DNA from: Paraburkholderia sp.
Lineage (GTDB): Bacteria; Pseudomonadota; Gammaproteobacteria; Burkholderiales; Burkholderiaceae
Assembly (NCBI RefSeq): GCF_024281035.1
Contig: NZ_JAMXLH010000024.1
Span: forward strand, 1 to 64,000
Direction: 5' to 3'
Length of the DNA stretch: 64,000 bases
Part shown: positions 7,411-17,551 of the stretch, piece after piece
How positions within the stretch are numbered: position 1 is the first letter of the stretch
How the letters are laid out: the number at the start of each line of letters is the position of its first letter
The notes under the pieces: generated by a model
Told to the model about the DNA's origin: nothing
What the model saw: only the letters and a program-made list of their open reading frames with translations
Database searches by the model: none
Position numbers and translations under genes: made by a program

Positions 7411-9954
7411 TCAGGCGTCGCGCAGCGACTGCAGCGCGGGCCGCGCCAGCACGTGCCGCAGGCTGATCCAGCCGCCGACGCCCGCGCACGCCACGCCCGC
7501 CGCGATACCCGCCGGGATGAGCCACGGATCGAACGGCAGATAGAAGTTGAACACGTACGTCGCGAGCACCGAGCCCACCGCCTGTGCGCCGATGGCCGCC
7601 ATGAGCCCGGCCAGTGCGCCCACGGCGACGAACTCGGCCACCTGCACCCCACGCACCTGCCGGTGCGACGCGCCCAGCGCGCGCAGCAGCGCGGATTCGT
7701 GCATGCGCTCGTCGCGCGTGCCCGCGAGCGCCGTATAGAGCACCAGCACGCCCGCCGCCAGCGTGAAAAGAAACAGAAACTGCACGGCGCCGATCACCTG
7801 CTCGAGCACGTGCTGGATCTGCGCGAGAATCGGCGCGATATCGACTGCCGTCACGTTCGGATACTCAGCCACGAGGCTATCCACCACGCTGCGCTGCGCA
7901 TCGGCCAGATGGAAGCTCGTGATGTAGGTGGCCGGAAAATCGCGCAGCAGCGCGGGCGGCATCAGCACGAAGAAGTTCACCTTGAACGAACCCCAGTCGA
8001 GCTTGCGCACGCTCGTAACCGGCGCGCTCACTTCGAGGCCCGTCACGTCGAACTTGAGCACGTCGCCGGGCTTCACGCCGATCAGCTTCGCCAGCCCCGC
8101 TTCGATCGATAGCTCCGGCGTGGTCGTGTCGCCGTACCACGCGCCAGCGGTAATGCGGTTGTCGCCGGGCAGCTGCGTCGTGTACGAGAGGTTGAATTCG
8201 CGGTCGACGAGCCGCCGCGCGTCGGCACTCTTGTAGTGCTCGGGGTTCACCGGCTTGCCGTTGATCGACAGGAGCCGCCCGCGCACCATCGGGGCCAGTT
8301 CGACATCCTCAATGCCGTGCGAGCGCAGCCACGCGGCCACGGCGTCATGCTGGCCGGGCTGGATGTCGATGAGGAATTCGTTCGGCGCATCGGGCGGCGT
8401 CGATTTGCGCCAGCCTTCCACCAGGTCGTTGCGCGTCATCGCGATCAGCAGCAGGCACATGAGACCGATGGCGAGCGCCGTGATCTGCAGCGAACTCGCG
8501 CCCGGACGACGCTCCAGCGACGCCAGCGCATAGCGCCAGCCGACGCCCGCGCGCACCAGCGCGCCGAACCGCCCGCTGCGCGACACGCGCGCCGCCCCCC
8601 AGAGCGCGAGCCGCGCGATGCCGGCGAACACGACGAGCCCGAGCGCGAAGCCGCCCGCGACGATGCCGCCGAGCTTCAGCTCGCCCGCCGCGATGATCAG
8701 CAGTCCGGCGAAAAGCGCGATGCCGACGCCGTACGCGGCCCATGCCGTGCGGCTCGCCTCGCCCCACTCGCGCCGCAGCACGCGCACCGGCGACACATGC
8801 GTGAGCGGCAAGAGCGGCGGCAACGCGAAGCCGAGCAGCAGCACGAGCCCCGCCGCGATGCCTTCGAGCGCGGGCAGCAGGCCTGGACGCGGCAGCACGA
8901 CATTGATGAGATTGCCGAGCCACGCCAGCAGCGCGAGATGCCCCGCATAACCGAGCGCGACGCCCACCAGGCCGCCCGCGAGCCCGAGCCCTGCGAATTC
9001 GAGGATAAAAAGCGTCCGGAGCGTGCGCTGGCTCGCGCCGAGGCAACGCATGGCCGCGCAGCTGTCGAGATGGCGGCGCGTGTAGCGGTGCGCGGCCATC
9101 GCGATTGCGACCGCCGCAAGCAGCGCGGTGAGCAGCGAGACGAGCGTGAGGAAGTGGCGTGCGCGGTCGAGCGTCTCGCGCACCTGCGGCTGGCCGTCGT
9201 GCAGCGATTCGAGGGCGACGCCGCGCATCTGGCCGTCGTCGACGCGCGCATGCGCCCAGGCGGCGAACTGCGCGACGGCGGGATCGGCGCCCGCGACGAG
9301 CAGCCGGTACGTCACACGGCTGCCGTAGGTGATGAGGCCGGTGGCGGCGACTTCGTCGGCGCGCATCATCAGGCGCGGCGAGAAGTTGACGAACGAAAAG
9401 CCGCGGTCGAGTTCGCGGGTGATGACGGCGCCCACCGTGAAGCTGCTCGCGCCCACTTTCACGGTGCTGCCGATGTGGAGCTTGAGCGCGTCCATCAGTT
9501 CGCCGTCGACCCAGACCGTGCCGGGCGGCGGGATGCCCCGCGCCTCGCGATCGGGCGCGCCGGGCGCGGGCGCGGGTGCGGGCGCGGGTGTGGACGCGGG
9601 TGTGGACGCAATACGCAGTGCGCCGCGCAGCGGATAGCCCTCGGAGACAGCCTTGACGGCCGCCAGCCGCGTGAGCGGCCGCCCGTTCGCGCCAGCCGCG
9701 CCGACCATGCTCGGGAAGATGACCGTGCTCGCCGTGGAGAGCGCGAGCGAGTGCGCTTCGTGCGCGAACATCGGATCGACGGGATGATCGGCGCGGACGA
9801 TGAAATCGGCGGCGATCATGCGCCGCGCATCGCGCTCGAGGCCGCGCTCGAGGCGGTCGGCGAGGAACGCCACGCTCGCGAGCGCCGCGACCGCCAGCGC
9901 GAGCGCCACGAGCAGCATCGTCAGTTCGCCCGCGCGCCAGTCGCGCGCCGTCAT
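7411..9954 (-). CDS. FtsX-like ABC transporter permease, YbbP family
   Basis: An integral-membrane permease of about 847 residues with two FtsX-like modules, similar in plan to E. coli YbbP. It has an N-terminal TM helix, a large periplasmic domain, three TM helices around LTALLAAVAIAMAAHRY, a central block of paired helices, and a second periplasmic domain before three last TM helices. SPVRVLRREWGE matches the YbbP coupling region. No ATPase (YbbA) gene is adjacent, unlike E. coli ybbA-ybbP. An Ala/Pro repeat (STPAPAPAPAPG) sits in the first periplasmic domain. The start is uncertain: ATG 9954 is used, GTG 9972 is possible, and neither has a clear ribosome site. Confidence 0.85.
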   Translation of the reverse strand: MTARDWRAGELTMLLVALALAVAALASVAFLADRLERGLERDARRMIAADFIVRADHPVDPMFAHEAHSLALSTASTVIFPSMVGAAGANGRPLTRLAAVKAVSEGYPLRGALRIASTPASTPAPAPAPAPGAPDREARGIPPPGTVWVDGELMDALKLHIGSTVKVGASSFTVGAVITRELDRGFSFVNFSPRLMMRADEVAATGLITYGSRVTYRLLVAGADPAVAQFAAWAHARVDDGQMRGVALESLHDGQPQVRETLDRARHFLTLVSLLTALLAAVAIAMAAHRYTRRHLDSCAAMRCLGASQRTLRTLFILEFAGLGLAGGLVGVALGYAGHLALLAWLGNLINVVLPRPGLLPALEGIAAGLVLLLGFALPPLLPLTHVSPVRVLRREWGEASRTAWAAYGVGIALFAGLLIIAAGELKLGGIVAGGFALGLVVFAGIARLALWGAARVSRSGRFGALVRAGVGWRYALASLERRPGASSLQITALAIGLMCLLLIAMTRNDLVEGWRKSTPPDAPNEFLIDIQPGQHDAVAAWLRSHGIEDVELAPMVRGRLLSINGKPVNPEHYKSADARRLVDREFNLSYTTQLPGDNRITAGAWYGDTTTPELSIEAGLAKLIGVKPGDVLKFDVTGLEVSAPVTSVRKLDWGSFKVNFFVLMPPALLRDFPATYITSFHLADAQRSVVDSLVAEYPNVTAVDIAPILAQIQHVLEQVIGAVQFLFLFTLAAGVLVLYTALAGTRDERMHESALLRALGASHRQVRGVQVAEFVAVGALAGLMAAIGAQAVGSVLATYVFNFYLPFDPWLIPAGIAAGVACAGVGGWISLRHVLARPALQSLRDA

Positions 9955-10070
9955 GCGCGCAGCGAGCCGCACGAGATCGAAACCGCCGGGCGTGGCGCGA
10001 GGCCTGCCGCCGCCGTTGCCGCTGCTACCCTGGGCGGGCTTGTCGAGAGTTGAAGAACGCGCGGCGCCGC

Positions 10071-10685
10071 TCAATCGTGTCGGCTCCGCAACGACAGGCG
10101 CGAGACCATGTGCATGGCCATGCCGCGAAAGCCGCCCTGCACGCCGCGCCACAGCCGCGGCAGCGCCCAGGCGGCCACGGACAGGAACGCCACCAGCATC
10201 ACGAGGAACAGGATCGGGACGAAGAATGCCATCAGCACGCCGACGAAGGTCATGCCGTCCTCGGCACTCGACGTGACGACGTTCGAGACCGGCTCCGGCG
10301 ACAGGTTGATGAGCGCGCGCGTACCGGCCTTGGCGAGATGCGCGGTGCCCGCGAGCGTGCCGCCCGCGAGCGCGGCAATCGTGAGGACGGCCGGATCGGC
10401 GTGCCCCATCGCGCCCGCTGCGAGCACGGCGCCGGCCGGAATGCGAATGAAGGTATGAACCGCGTCCCAGAGCGAATCGAACGCGGGAATCTTGTCGGCG
10501 AGGAATTCGAGCAGGGTAAGCGCGGCGGCGACGCCGATCACCCAGGGCGAAGCGAGCATCGAAAGGGTGTCGGGCAGATGGATCAGGCCGAGGCGCTGCA
10601 TGACGCCCGCCATGAGCACGGTGAGGTAGAGGCGCAACCCGCTGCCCCACGAAAGTCCCGCTGCTAGCGAAAGTGGTTCCAGCAT
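10071..10685 (-). CDS. DUF4126 domain-containing membrane protein
   Basis: A 204-residue hydrophobic protein beginning MLEPLSLAAGLSWGSGLRLY, typical of DUF4126, with about five membrane segments and Gly/Ala-rich packing motifs. Function unknown. ATG 10685 has a strong GAGGAGG ribosome site 6-12 nt upstream. It ends 116 nt before the permease start and may share its transcript. Confidence 0.85.
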   Translation of the reverse strand: MLEPLSLAAGLSWGSGLRLYLTVLMAGVMQRLGLIHLPDTLSMLASPWVIGVAAALTLLEFLADKIPAFDSLWDAVHTFIRIPAGAVLAAGAMGHADPAVLTIAALAGGTLAGTAHLAKAGTRALINLSPEPVSNVVTSSAEDGMTFVGVLMAFFVPILFLVMLVAFLSVAAWALPRLWRGVQGGFRGMAMHMVSRLSLRSRHD

Positions 10686-10909
10686 GGCTGCCTCCTCGCA
10701 GCGGCGTTGGCCACACACCGGCTCACCGCCTGGGCAAGTACTGCGCCGCCCGGTACCGCGGTCCTGCCAGGCCCCTCGGGGGGCGGCGCTTGCCGCATCG
10801 CCGGAACATCATCGGTGCATGAGCGGTGCATGATCGGTGCGTTTCAGGGTACGGCGGGGTACGGAGCGATACGAGATTCGGGGTTCAGTATTCGCGATAC
10901 GACCGCTTC

Positions 10910-10915
10910 ATTATA
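10910..10915 (-). promoter_or_regulatory. Candidate -10 box upstream of DUF4126
   Basis: The minus strand reads TATAAT in the gap between kdpE and the DUF4126 gene, about 225 nt before the DUF4126 start. No matching -35 is evident. The rest of the 264-nt gap shows only short GGTGCATGA-like repeats. Confidence 0.3.
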
Positions 10916-10948
10916 GACACGCACGTTGCGGCACAGCACTGTCGTCTG

Positions 10949-11647
10949 TCATTGCACGCCCACGAGCCGGTAGCCGACGCCGGTCTCCGTGACGATATGT
11001 TCGGGCTGCGCCGGGTCGCGTTCGAGTTTCTGGCGCAGATGCGCCATGTAGATCCGCAGATAGTGGCTGCTCTCCACGTGCGACGGTCCCCAGACTTCGC
11101 GCAGCAATTGCCGGTGCGTGAGCACGCGGCCCGCATCGCGCACGAGCGTGGCGAGCAGCCGGTATTCGATGGGCGTGAGATGCACCGGCGCGCCGTCGCG
11201 CGTGACGGTGCGCAGGCCGAGATCGACGGTCACGGGGCCGAAGCTCACCTGCGGCGCCTCGTTGGCGCCGCCGCGATTGCGCCGCCGCAGATGCGCGCGA
11301 ATCCGCGCGAGCAGTTCGGAGACGCCGAACGGCTTCGTGAGGTAGTCGTCCGCCCCGGCGTCGAGCGCGGCAACCTTCTCGCTTTCCTGCGTGCGCGCCG
11401 ACAGCACGATGACCGGCAGATCGCTCCAGCCGCGCAGTTCGCGGATCACGTCAAGGCCGTCGCTATCGGGCAGGCCGAGGTCGACGATCACGAGATCGGG
11501 CTTGCGCGTGGCCGCTTCGACGAGGCCCTGCTTGCCGGTCTCGGCGTCGTGGACGACGATCCCCTCGCCCTCCAGCGACACGCGCACGAAGCGGCGAATC
11601 TGCTTTTCGTCTTCGATCAGAACAACGGCGACGCTCGGATCACTCAT
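10949..11647 (-). CDS. kdpE: Response regulator KdpE
   Basis: An OmpR/PhoB-type regulator of 232 residues that activates the kdp operon under K+ limitation. The receiver domain has the acidic pocket IEDE (about 11-14), phospho-acceptor Asp56 in VDLGLPD, and the SAR and KPF switch residues. The C-terminal winged helix ends ETGVGYRLV. ATG 11647 overlaps the kdpD stop by 8 nt, the usual kdpDE coupling. Confidence 0.95.
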   Translation of the reverse strand: MSDPSVAVVLIEDEKQIRRFVRVSLEGEGIVVHDAETGKQGLVEAATRKPDLVIVDLGLPDSDGLDVIRELRGWSDLPVIVLSARTQESEKVAALDAGADDYLTKPFGVSELLARIRAHLRRRNRGGANEAPQVSFGPVTVDLGLRTVTRDGAPVHLTPIEYRLLATLVRDAGRVLTHRQLLREVWGPSHVESSHYLRIYMAHLRQKLERDPAQPEHIVTETGVGYRLVGVQ

Positions 11648-14570
11648 GGGACGGTTTCGAATCGGCTGGTTTCGCGGGTGGGTTCGCGGCTGGGTTCGCG
11701 GCTGGGGCTTGCGCCGCCGCTTCGTCGCCGGCGGCGTCGGTCTCGACACCTTCATCGGCATCGGTGTCGACATCATCGGTATCGGCATCATCAGGCAGCG
11801 GCGGCGGCGACTCCACCGGCAGCGCGAACCAGAACGATGCGCCTTGCACGCGGCCTTCGGCATCGATCCGATTCGCGGCGCCGATTGTACCGCCGTGCGC
11901 CTCGACAATCGCCCGGCAGATCGCGAGCCCCAGGCCAATGCCCGGCTTCGCCGACTCCTTCTCGCCGCGCGTAAATTTCTCGAAGACCCGTTCGCCCATG
12001 CCGGGCGGCAGGCCCGGCCCGCTGTCGTCGATCGTCACGCGCACGAACGGCTGGCCGCCCATCTCCACGCGGCGCGCGCCGATGGCGAGCGGCGTGTCGG
12101 GCGGCGTGTACTTCGCGGCGTTTTCGAGCAGATTCGAGAAAAGCCGCTCCATCAGCACGGCGTCGAGCTGCAGGAGCGGCAGCCCGGCTTCGAGCGCCAC
12201 CTGCACCGGATGGTGCGCCAGCACCCGCCGGCACGCCGCGAGCGCCGCGCCCACCGTCTCTTCGAGCAGCGTCCACTGGCGGTTCAGCTTGAGGCTGCCC
12301 GCCTGCAGCCGCGCCATGTCGAGCAGGTTCGTGACGATGCCGGTCATGCGCAGCGCCTCGTCGTGGATCGCGTCGATCAGTTCCTCCGAGCGCGCGTCGG
12401 CAGGCGCATCGGGCACCTGCTTTTGCGCGAGCATCGACGAGAACCCGACGATTGCCGTCAGCGGCGTGCGCAGATCGTGCGAGATGGCCGACAGGAGCGA
12501 ATTGCGCAGCCGCTCCGACTCCATGTTGACGAGCGCGTCGCGTGCGATATCGACGTAGTGCACGCGCTCCAGCGCAAGCGCGATCTGCGCGGCGAACGCA
12601 TCGAACATGCGTTGCTGCTCGGGCACCTGCAACTGGCGCGCATCGCGCGTGACGACGGCGAGCACGCCGCGCGTGCGCATCGGCGCCTTGAGCGGCTGAT
12701 AGCGCGCAGCCGCCGCGGGCAGCGTGTCGGTGCCGCGGCCAGCGGGTTTTTGCTGGTCGTAGACCCACTGGCCCACGTCGAGATCGAGCTGCGCCGCGTC
12801 GAGCATGATCTGCGGATCGGGTTCCTCGATCTTCTGCTGCACCTTGTCCACGCTGTCCGGCAGCAAGATCGCGACGCGCGCGCCGAACACCTCGCTCACG
12901 TGGCGCAGGCCGATCGCCACGATCTGCTCGGTCGTGAGCGCCGCGGCCAGTTCGCGCGCCATCGCGTACATCGCGCCCGTGCGCTGCTCACGCCGCTGCG
13001 CGACACTCGCTTCGCGGCGCATGCTCGACGTGAGGTGGCTGATGACGAGCGACGTGAGCAACATGCCGACGAAGGTCAGCAGGTACTGCGTATCGGTCAC
13101 GGAGAGCGACATGCGCGGCGGCACGAAGAAGAAGTCGAACGCCGCGACGCTCGCGAACGAGAGCAACACGCCAGGGCCTCGGCCGAGCTTCGTCGCCGTG
13201 AAGATCACGCCGAGCAGATACAGCATGACGAGATTGGTGAGGTCGATGCGGTCGATCAACTGGCTCGCGACCAGCGTGACGCACGCACAGATCACGAGCG
13301 CCGCCGCATAGGCGCGCGGCGGCGAGCGGTGGCCGCTCGTTGCCGCCATCGCGTCGCGCCAGGCGTTGGCGGCGCGCGCCGCGGCGCCCTCGCCCTGCGA
13401 CTCGCGCGCGGTGGCGCCCGTGGTGCCCGCCTCGCCCGCCATGGCGCGCACGAGCGTGAGATCGACGTCGCCCGCCTTTTCGGCGAGCCGCTCGCCGAAC
13501 GGCCGGCGCAGCCAGCGTGAAATGCCCATCCGCAACGATCCGCCCGCGACGAGCTTCGACACGTTGCGCAGCCGGGCGTAACCCACGAGCATCGTCGCCG
13601 CGTCCTCGCCCGCGAGCGTCACGGTCTCCGCGCCCATCTCGGCGGCGAGTTTCAGCGCGCCGAGCGTGCGTTCGCGAATCGCATCGGGCAGGCGCTGGAG
13701 TTTCGGCGTTTCGACGTAGACGGCGATCCAGTCGGCCTTCAGGCTCGTCGCGAGCCGCGCCGCCGCGCGCACGAGCGCGCTCGCCTCGGGACCGGGCCCG
13801 ATGCACACGAGCAGCCGCTCGCGCGCCTGCCAGACGTGCTGGATCGAGCGGTCGGCGCGGTACTCGCGCATCTGCGCGTCGACGCGGTCGGCCGTGCGGC
13901 GCAGCGCCAGTTCGCGCAGCGCGATCAGGTTGCCCTTGCGAAAGAAGTTGCGCACCGCCCGCTCGGCCTGCGCGGGCATGTACACCTTGCCGTCGCGCAT
14001 GCGGTCGAGCAGCTCTTCGGCGGGCAGGTCGACAAGCGTCACTTCGTCGGCGTGGTCGAACACGCGGTCGGGCACCGTCTCCCAGACGCGGATGCCCGTG
14101 ATCTGACCGACCACGTCATTGAGGCTTTCGAGGTGCTGGACATTGAGTGTCGTGTAGACATCGATGCCCGCGTCGAGCAGCTCGTAGACGTCCTGCCAGC
14201 GCTTGAGGTGACGCGCTCCCGGCACGTTCGAATGCGCGAGTTCGTCGACGAGGATCAGTTGCGGCTTGCGCGCGAGCGCGGCGTCGAGATCGAACTCGGC
14301 GATCTGGCGGCCCCGGTAGGCGATCTGCGCGCGCGGCAGCACATCGAAGCCATCGATGAGCGCGGCGGTCTCGCTGCGCCCGTGCGTCTCGACAATGCCG
14401 ACGACGACGTCGATGCCCTCCTCCGCGCGGCGGCGCGCGGCCTGCAGCATCGCATAGGTCTTGCCGACGCCCGCCGACGCGCCGAAGAAAATCTTCAGCT
14501 TGCCGCGGCGGCGTTTTTCCTCGTCGCGCTGGAGGCGATCGAGCAGTTCGTCGGGATCGGGGCGGTTCAT
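11640..14570 (-). CDS. kdpD: Sensor histidine kinase KdpD
   Basis: A 976-residue K+/turgor sensor. In order: the N-terminal KdpD domain with Walker A GASAGVGKT (about 30-38) and VDELAHSN, a universal-stress-like domain (about 250-375), four close TM helices (about 400-500), a GAF-like region, the phospho-acceptor His in SAISHDLRTPL (about 698) and an HATPase domain with GIGLGLAICR. The last 50 residues are an unusual Asp/Ala/Pro-rich tail (repeated D-T-D-D motifs) not found in E. coli KdpD. It is separated from kdpC by 196 nt containing a hairpin. Confidence 0.95.
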   Translation of the reverse strand: MNRPDPDELLDRLQRDEEKRRRGKLKIFFGASAGVGKTYAMLQAARRRAEEGIDVVVGIVETHGRSETAALIDGFDVLPRAQIAYRGRQIAEFDLDAALARKPQLILVDELAHSNVPGARHLKRWQDVYELLDAGIDVYTTLNVQHLESLNDVVGQITGIRVWETVPDRVFDHADEVTLVDLPAEELLDRMRDGKVYMPAQAERAVRNFFRKGNLIALRELALRRTADRVDAQMREYRADRSIQHVWQARERLLVCIGPGPEASALVRAAARLATSLKADWIAVYVETPKLQRLPDAIRERTLGALKLAAEMGAETVTLAGEDAATMLVGYARLRNVSKLVAGGSLRMGISRWLRRPFGERLAEKAGDVDLTLVRAMAGEAGTTGATARESQGEGAAARAANAWRDAMAATSGHRSPPRAYAAALVICACVTLVASQLIDRIDLTNLVMLYLLGVIFTATKLGRGPGVLLSFASVAAFDFFFVPPRMSLSVTDTQYLLTFVGMLLTSLVISHLTSSMRREASVAQRREQRTGAMYAMARELAAALTTEQIVAIGLRHVSEVFGARVAILLPDSVDKVQQKIEEPDPQIMLDAAQLDLDVGQWVYDQQKPAGRGTDTLPAAAARYQPLKAPMRTRGVLAVVTRDARQLQVPEQQRMFDAFAAQIALALERVHYVDIARDALVNMESERLRNSLLSAISHDLRTPLTAIVGFSSMLAQKQVPDAPADARSEELIDAIHDEALRMTGIVTNLLDMARLQAGSLKLNRQWTLLEETVGAALAACRRVLAHHPVQVALEAGLPLLQLDAVLMERLFSNLLENAAKYTPPDTPLAIGARRVEMGGQPFVRVTIDDSGPGLPPGMGERVFEKFTRGEKESAKPGIGLGLAICRAIVEAHGGTIGAANRIDAEGRVQGASFWFALPVESPPPLPDDADTDDVDTDADEGVETDAAGDEAAAQAPAANPAANPPAKPADSKPSHE

Positions 14571-14612
14571 GCAGACCGGGTCTCCGTGATGGGCGCCGCA
14601 GGCGCTTCTGGT

Positions 14613-14660
14613 GCCGCGCTTGATGCCGCGCTTGGTGCCACTCTTGATGCCGCTGCAAAT
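14613..14660. repeat. 12-bp tandem repeat, about 4 units, in the kdpC-kdpD gap
   Basis: Units read GCCGCGCTTGAT, GCCGCGCTTGGT, GCCACTCTTGAT and the diverged GCCGCTGCAAAT. It is non-coding and lies in the leader of kdpDE. Confidence 0.6.
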
Positions 14661-14715
14661 AGTTCAGTGCCGCGAAAGATCATGCTGATCGTCTCACCGC
14701 TGCATACAAATGGCA

Positions 14716-14750
14716 AACCGCACCCAGCGTGAGTCGCGCTGCGTGCGGTT
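14716..14750 (-). terminator. Intra-operon hairpin after kdpC
   Basis: Arms at 14716-14729 and 14737-14750 pair at 13 of 14 positions around a 7-nt loop. On the minus strand the stem ends in TTTG, 16 nt after the kdpC stop. It could partially terminate transcription between kdpFABC and kdpDE or protect the 3' end of kdpFABC mRNA. Confidence 0.5.
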
Positions 14751-14766
14751 CGGGTCGTTGCACGGC

Positions 14767-15369
14767 TCAACTGGCTGCTTTGCCGTCGAGCGCGAGGTTC
14801 AGCTTGAGCACGTTCACACGCGGCTCGCCGAACACGCCGAACTGGCGCCCCTTCGTATAGCGGTCCACGAGCGCCTGCACGTCGACCGGATTCAGATGGC
14901 GCGCGCGCGCGACGCGCTCCACCTGATAGGCCGCCGCAGCCGGGGAAATCTCGGGATCGAGGCCGCTTGCCGACGACGTCACGAGGTCTGCCGGGATCGG
15001 CTGCGAAGTGGGCTGTGAAGCGGGCTGTGAAACGTCGGTGCCCGCGGCCTTGAGCGCGGCGATGCGGCCTTTGACCTCGTCGGCGAGCGCCGGGTTGGTC
15101 GGGCCCAGATTCGAGCCGCCGGAACTCGTCGCGTTGTACGGATTCGGCGACGTGGCCGAGAGACGCCCCCAGAAGTACTGCGGCGCGTCGAACTGCTGGC
15201 CGATCAGTTCGGACCCGGCCACCTTGCCGTCGACAACGATCAGGCTGCCGTTGACCGCGCGGTGAAACGCCGCCTGACCGAACGCCGTCATCACGGCCGG
15301 ATACGCGAGACCCGTGATCGCCGTCAGCACGGCGAAGATCACGATAAGAGGACGAAACAGCGATTTCAT
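14767..15369 (-). CDS. kdpC: K+-transporting ATPase subunit KdpC
   Basis: A 200-residue single-span subunit that stabilises the KdpFABC K+ pump. The N-terminal TM segment is [20 protein letters not shown]. The periplasmic domain carries SELIGQQF, the family motif FWGRLSAT, and [19 protein letters not shown] 15369 starts the conserved MKSLFRP. An insertion rich in Ser/Gln/Pro ([10 protein letters not shown]) sits before DLVTSS. It follows kdpB by 39 nt. Confidence 0.95.
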   Translation of the reverse strand: MKSLFRPLIVIFAVLTAITGLAYPAVMTAFGQAAFHRAVNGSLIVVDGKVAGSELIGQQFDAPQYFWGRLSATSPNPYNATSSGGSNLGPTNPALADEVKGRIAALKAAGTDVSQPASQPTSQPIPADLVTSSASGLDPEISPAAAAYQVERVARARHLNPVDVQALVDRYTKGRQFGVFGEPRVNVLKLNLALDGKAAS

Positions 15370-15408
15370 GTTCTTTCCCGAATAGCTCATCAAATAGGCG
15401 CGTGCGGA

Positions 15409-17535
15409 TCAGACCCAGCCGAACGCGGCGAGCACCATGTCGATCAGCTTGATCCCGACGAACGGCACGAGAATCCCGCCCAGGCCGTAGATCAGCAGAT
15501 TGCGGCGCAACAGGATCGCCGCGCCGAGCGGCCGGTACTTCACGCCCTTCAGCGCGAGCGGAATCAGCAGCACGATGATCAGCGCGTTGAAAATCACCGC
15601 CGAGAGGATCGCCGAAGCCGGTGTCGCGAGATGCATCACGTTGAGCGCGTTCAACTGCGGATACGTGGTCGCAAACGCCGCCGGGATGATCGCGAAGTAC
15701 TTCGCGAGGTCGTTGGCAATCGAGAACGTCGTGAGCGAGCCGCGCGTCATGAGCATCTGCTTGCCGATCTCGACGATCTCGATGAGCTTCGTCGGGTTCG
15801 AATCGAGGTCGACCATGTTGCCCGCTTCCTTCGCGGCCTGGGTGCCCGTGTTCATCGCCACCGCGACATCGGCCTGCGCGAGCGCCGGAGCGTCGTTCGT
15901 GCCGTCGCCGGTCATCGCCACGAGCTTGCCCTGCGCCTGGTGTTCGCGGATCGTCGCGAGCTTCGTTTCGGGCGTCGCCTGCGCGAGGAAGTCGTCCACG
16001 CCCGCTTCGGCCGCGATGGCGGCGGCGGTCAGCCGGTTGTCGCCCGTGACCATCACGGTCTTGATGCCCATCTTGCGCAGTTCGGCAAAGCGCTCCTTGA
16101 TGCCGCCCTTCACCACGTCCTTCAACTCGATCACGCCGAGCACCTGCGCCGCGCCATCCTGCGGGCGATGCGCGACGACGAGCGGCGTGCTGCCGCGACG
16201 TGCGACGTCGTCCACAGCCTTATCGACTTCAGCCGGGAAGCGTCCGCCGTGCGATTCGACGTAGTGCCTGAGCGCGTCGGCTGCGCCCTTGCGGATTTCG
16301 CGGCCCGGCGTTCCGGCGCCCGGCCCGTTGGGAAACAGATCCACGCCGCTCATGCGCGTTTGCGCGCTGAACGAGAGAAACACCGGATGGAGCGTGCCCA
16401 TGTCGCGCTGGCGAATGTTGAAGCGCTGCTTCGCGAGCACGACGATACTGCGGCCTTCCGGCGTTTCGTCGGCGAGCGAGGCGAGCTGCGCCGCATCCGC
16501 GAGGGCTTCTTCGGTCACGCCCGGGGCCGCGATGAACGCCGACGCCTGGCGATTGCCGAGTGTGATCGTGCCGGTCTTGTCGAGCAGCAGCACGTCCACG
16601 TCGCCCGCCGCTTCCACGGCGCGGCCCGACGTGGCGATCACGTTGGCCTGCATCATGCGGCTCATGCCCGCCACGCCGATCGCCGAAAGCAGCCCGCCGA
16701 TGGTGGTCGGAATCAGGCACACGAGCAGTGCGACGAGCGCGGTGATCGTGACGACGTGGCCCACTGAATGTGTCAACCCGGCCGCTTCGACCGAGAACAT
16801 CGAAAACGGCAGCAGCGTCGCCGTCGCGAGCAGCAGGACGATTGTGAGCGCAACGAGCAGGATCGTGAGCGCGATCTCGTTCGGCGTCTTCTTGCGCTTC
16901 GCGCCTTCGACCATGGCGATCATGCGGTCGAGGAACGCTTCGCCGGGGTTCGCCGTGACGCGCACGACGATCCAGTCGGAGAGCACGCGCGTGCCGCCCG
17001 TCACCGAAGAAAAGTCGCCGCCCGATTCGCGGATCACCGGCGCGGATTCGCCGGTAATGGCCGATTCGTCCACCGAAGCGACGCCTTCGATCACTTCGCC
17101 GTCGGCCGGGATCGTATCGCCCGTTTCCACGAGCACCACGTCGCCGCGGCGCAGATCGGTCGCGGTCATGATGCGGATCGGCGCTTTCGGATGCGGCTCG
17201 TTGAGCTTCTTCGCCATGACGTCGCGCTTGGCCTGGCGCAGCGACGCGGCCTGCGCCTTCGAGCGCCCTTCCGCGAGCGCTTCGGCGAAGTTCGCGAACA
17301 GGACCGTGAACCACAGCCACAGCGTGACGGCGAGAATGAAGCCCTGCGGCGCCTCAGCCTGGCCGTTGAGCGCGGCGATCCACAGGATCGTCGTGAGCAC
17401 GCTGCCCACATACACGCAGAACATCACCGGGTTGCGAAGCTGGGTGCGCGGCGTGAGTTTCCTGAACGAGTCCACGATGGCCGGACGCAGGAGCGCCGGA
17501 TCGAACATGGACCGTGTAGCACTATGTTGATTCAT
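15409..17535 (-). CDS. kdpB: K+-transporting P-type ATPase subunit KdpB
   Basis: The 708-residue catalytic subunit that hydrolyses ATP to drive K+ import. P-type ATPase landmarks are TGES in the actuator domain, phosphorylated Asp319 in [21 protein letters not shown], and the hinge [10 protein letters not shown]. Four N-terminal and three C-terminal membrane helices are visible. It starts 16 nt after kdpA. Confidence 0.97.
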   Translation of the reverse strand: MNQHSATRSMFDPALLRPAIVDSFRKLTPRTQLRNPVMFCVYVGSVLTTILWIAALNGQAEAPQGFILAVTLWLWFTVLFANFAEALAEGRSKAQAASLRQAKRDVMAKKLNEPHPKAPIRIMTATDLRRGDVVLVETGDTIPADGEVIEGVASVDESAITGESAPVIRESGGDFSSVTGGTRVLSDWIVVRVTANPGEAFLDRMIAMVEGAKRKKTPNEIALTILLVALTIVLLLATATLLPFSMFSVEAAGLTHSVGHVVTITALVALLVCLIPTTIGGLLSAIGVAGMSRMMQANVIATSGRAVEAAGDVDVLLLDKTGTITLGNRQASAFIAAPGVTEEALADAAQLASLADETPEGRSIVVLAKQRFNIRQRDMGTLHPVFLSFSAQTRMSGVDLFPNGPGAGTPGREIRKGAADALRHYVESHGGRFPAEVDKAVDDVARRGSTPLVVAHRPQDGAAQVLGVIELKDVVKGGIKERFAELRKMGIKTVMVTGDNRLTAAAIAAEAGVDDFLAQATPETKLATIREHQAQGKLVAMTGDGTNDAPALAQADVAVAMNTGTQAAKEAGNMVDLDSNPTKLIEIVEIGKQMLMTRGSLTTFSIANDLAKYFAIIPAAFATTYPQLNALNVMHLATPASAILSAVIFNALIIVLLIPLALKGVKYRPLGAAILLRRNLLIYGLGGILVPFVGIKLIDMVLAAFGWV

Positions 17536-17551
17536 GTTGGTGAAGTCCTGT

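Noticed and set aside
8236..10053. A 605-codon open frame opposite the permease gene.
   Set aside because: Its translation is Arg/His/Glu-rich and repetitive, as expected for the antisense of a GC-rich gene. The opposite frame has clear family motifs.
11391..13520. A 709-codon open frame opposite kdpD.
   Set aside because: Same reason: no motif, Arg/His-biased composition, fully antisense to a well-supported kinase.
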